Part shown: positions 6,044 through 6,447 of the stretch, in pieces
Numbering within the stretch: position 1 is the stretch's first letter
Layout of the letters: every line of letters starts with the position of its first letter
DNA from: Fidelibacterota bacterium
GTDB taxonomy: Bacteria > Marinisomatota > Marinisomatia > Marinisomatales > UBA1611
DNA: 6,447 nucleotides
Assembly (NCBI GenBank): GCA_002694025.1
Contig: NZKX01000106.1
Coordinates: 6,695-13,141 of the forward strand
Direction: 5' to 3'
Notes under the pieces: model-generated
What the model was told of the DNA's origin: nothing
The model's input: only the letters and a program-made list of their open reading frames with translations
Databases searched by the model: none
Program-made: the position numbers and the translations under genes

Positions 6044-6447
6044 TGGCCATTTTTAATTATCTTACAAAGGATTCAGAAGGGAACCGTAAGGAAGGAGAGA
6101 TTAGGGCTGACTCGTTAGACGGTGCTATTCAAAAACTTACCTCAAATGGACAGTTAGTAATATCTCTCAAAGAGGTCGATGATACCTTTGACTTTTTAGG
6201 TCCTTTTTTAGACGAGATTCAATTATCTATTGAGAAGCTGAAAAATAGAGTTCCCCTTTCAAATATTGTATTTTTCACAAGGCAGTTGGCGACCATGTTT
6301 TCTGCTGGTTTAACTTTAGAAAGAGCAATACAAAGTCTAGGCGCTGAAGAGAAGCATCGAAAATTTAAAAAAGTATTAAATAGCGTAAGTGATAATATTA
6401 GAAAAGGCTTGAACCTCTCGGAGTCGCTTGCAAGGCATCCCGGCGTA
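6043..6447 (+). CDS. Inner-membrane platform protein (GspF/PilC family), N-terminal part, 3' end outside window
   Basis: The first 135 residues of a gene that runs off the right edge without a stop; full family members are about 400 residues. GspF/PilC is the polytopic inner-membrane platform that couples the assembly ATPase to the (pseudo)pilus. Seen here: the start pattern F-x-Y-x-x-x-D-x-x-G (4-13) followed by KEGEI and ADSLDGAIQKL; the first cytoplasmic helical domain with FFTRQLATMFSAGLTLERAI (77-96), the strongest family signature; and KGLNLSESLARHPGV (121-135), matching G-x-x-L-S-x-x-L-x-x-x-P. No membrane segment is reached yet. The ATG shares one base with the ATPase stop (TAATG) and has only a weak GAAG 7 nt upstream, so translation is probably coupled to the ATPase. 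Confidence 0.94.
   Translation, partial: MAIFNYLTKDSEGNRKEGEIRADSLDGAIQKLTSNGQLVISLKEVDDTFDFLGPFLDEIQLSIEKLKNRVPLSNIVFFTRQLATMFSAGLTLERAIQSLGAEEKHRKFKKVLNSVSDNIRKGLNLSESLARHPGV

Overview
This AT-rich window is a compact stretch of one operon on the + strand. It belongs to a type II secretion / type IV pilus-type machine (secretin, assembly ATPase, inner-membrane platform protein). An unusually large, repeat-built Ig-like protein is inserted between the secretin and ATPase genes. The organism is a diderm (Gram-negative-type) bacterium, because it has an outer-membrane secretin. Low GC, a relaxed lipobox, and a surface protein with Asp/Gly-rich calcium-loop-like segments suggest a marine Fibrobacterota-Chlorobi-Bacteroidota-type lineage, for example Candidatus Marinimicrobia. 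That placement is inference from general character, not from a marker gene.

Layout. 1-669: the C-terminal part of a GspD/PilQ-family secretin whose 5' end lies upstream of the window. 666-4292: a 1208-residue predicted lipoprotein that overlaps the secretin stop by 4 nt (ATGA). It consists of a signal peptide, three tandem copies of a two-domain (A-B) unit of about 230 residues, and three further Ig-like domains, two with DxDxDG loops and the last interrupted by an acidic insert holding a complete EF-hand-type loop. 4322-6043: a 573-residue GspE/PilB-family ATPase with all hallmark motifs and an N-terminal MshEN-type domain containing twin 24-residue motifs like those that bind cyclic di-GMP. 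6043-6447: the start of a GspF/PilC platform protein, running off the right end.

How they fit together. The order secretin - ATPase - platform matches the D-E-F core order of type II secretion operons, except for the large Ig-like lipoprotein gene between D and E. Junctions are tight (4-nt overlap, 29-nt gap, 1-nt overlap), with no terminator or promoter visible at any of them, so co-transcription is likely. The lipoprotein is therefore a candidate accessory part or dedicated cargo of the machine: a periplasmic spacer or scaffold, an outer-membrane partner of the secretin, or a surface adhesin exported through it. The sequence alone does not decide which. No gap longer than 29 bases is free of genes, and I see no RNA gene, mobile element or CRISPR array.
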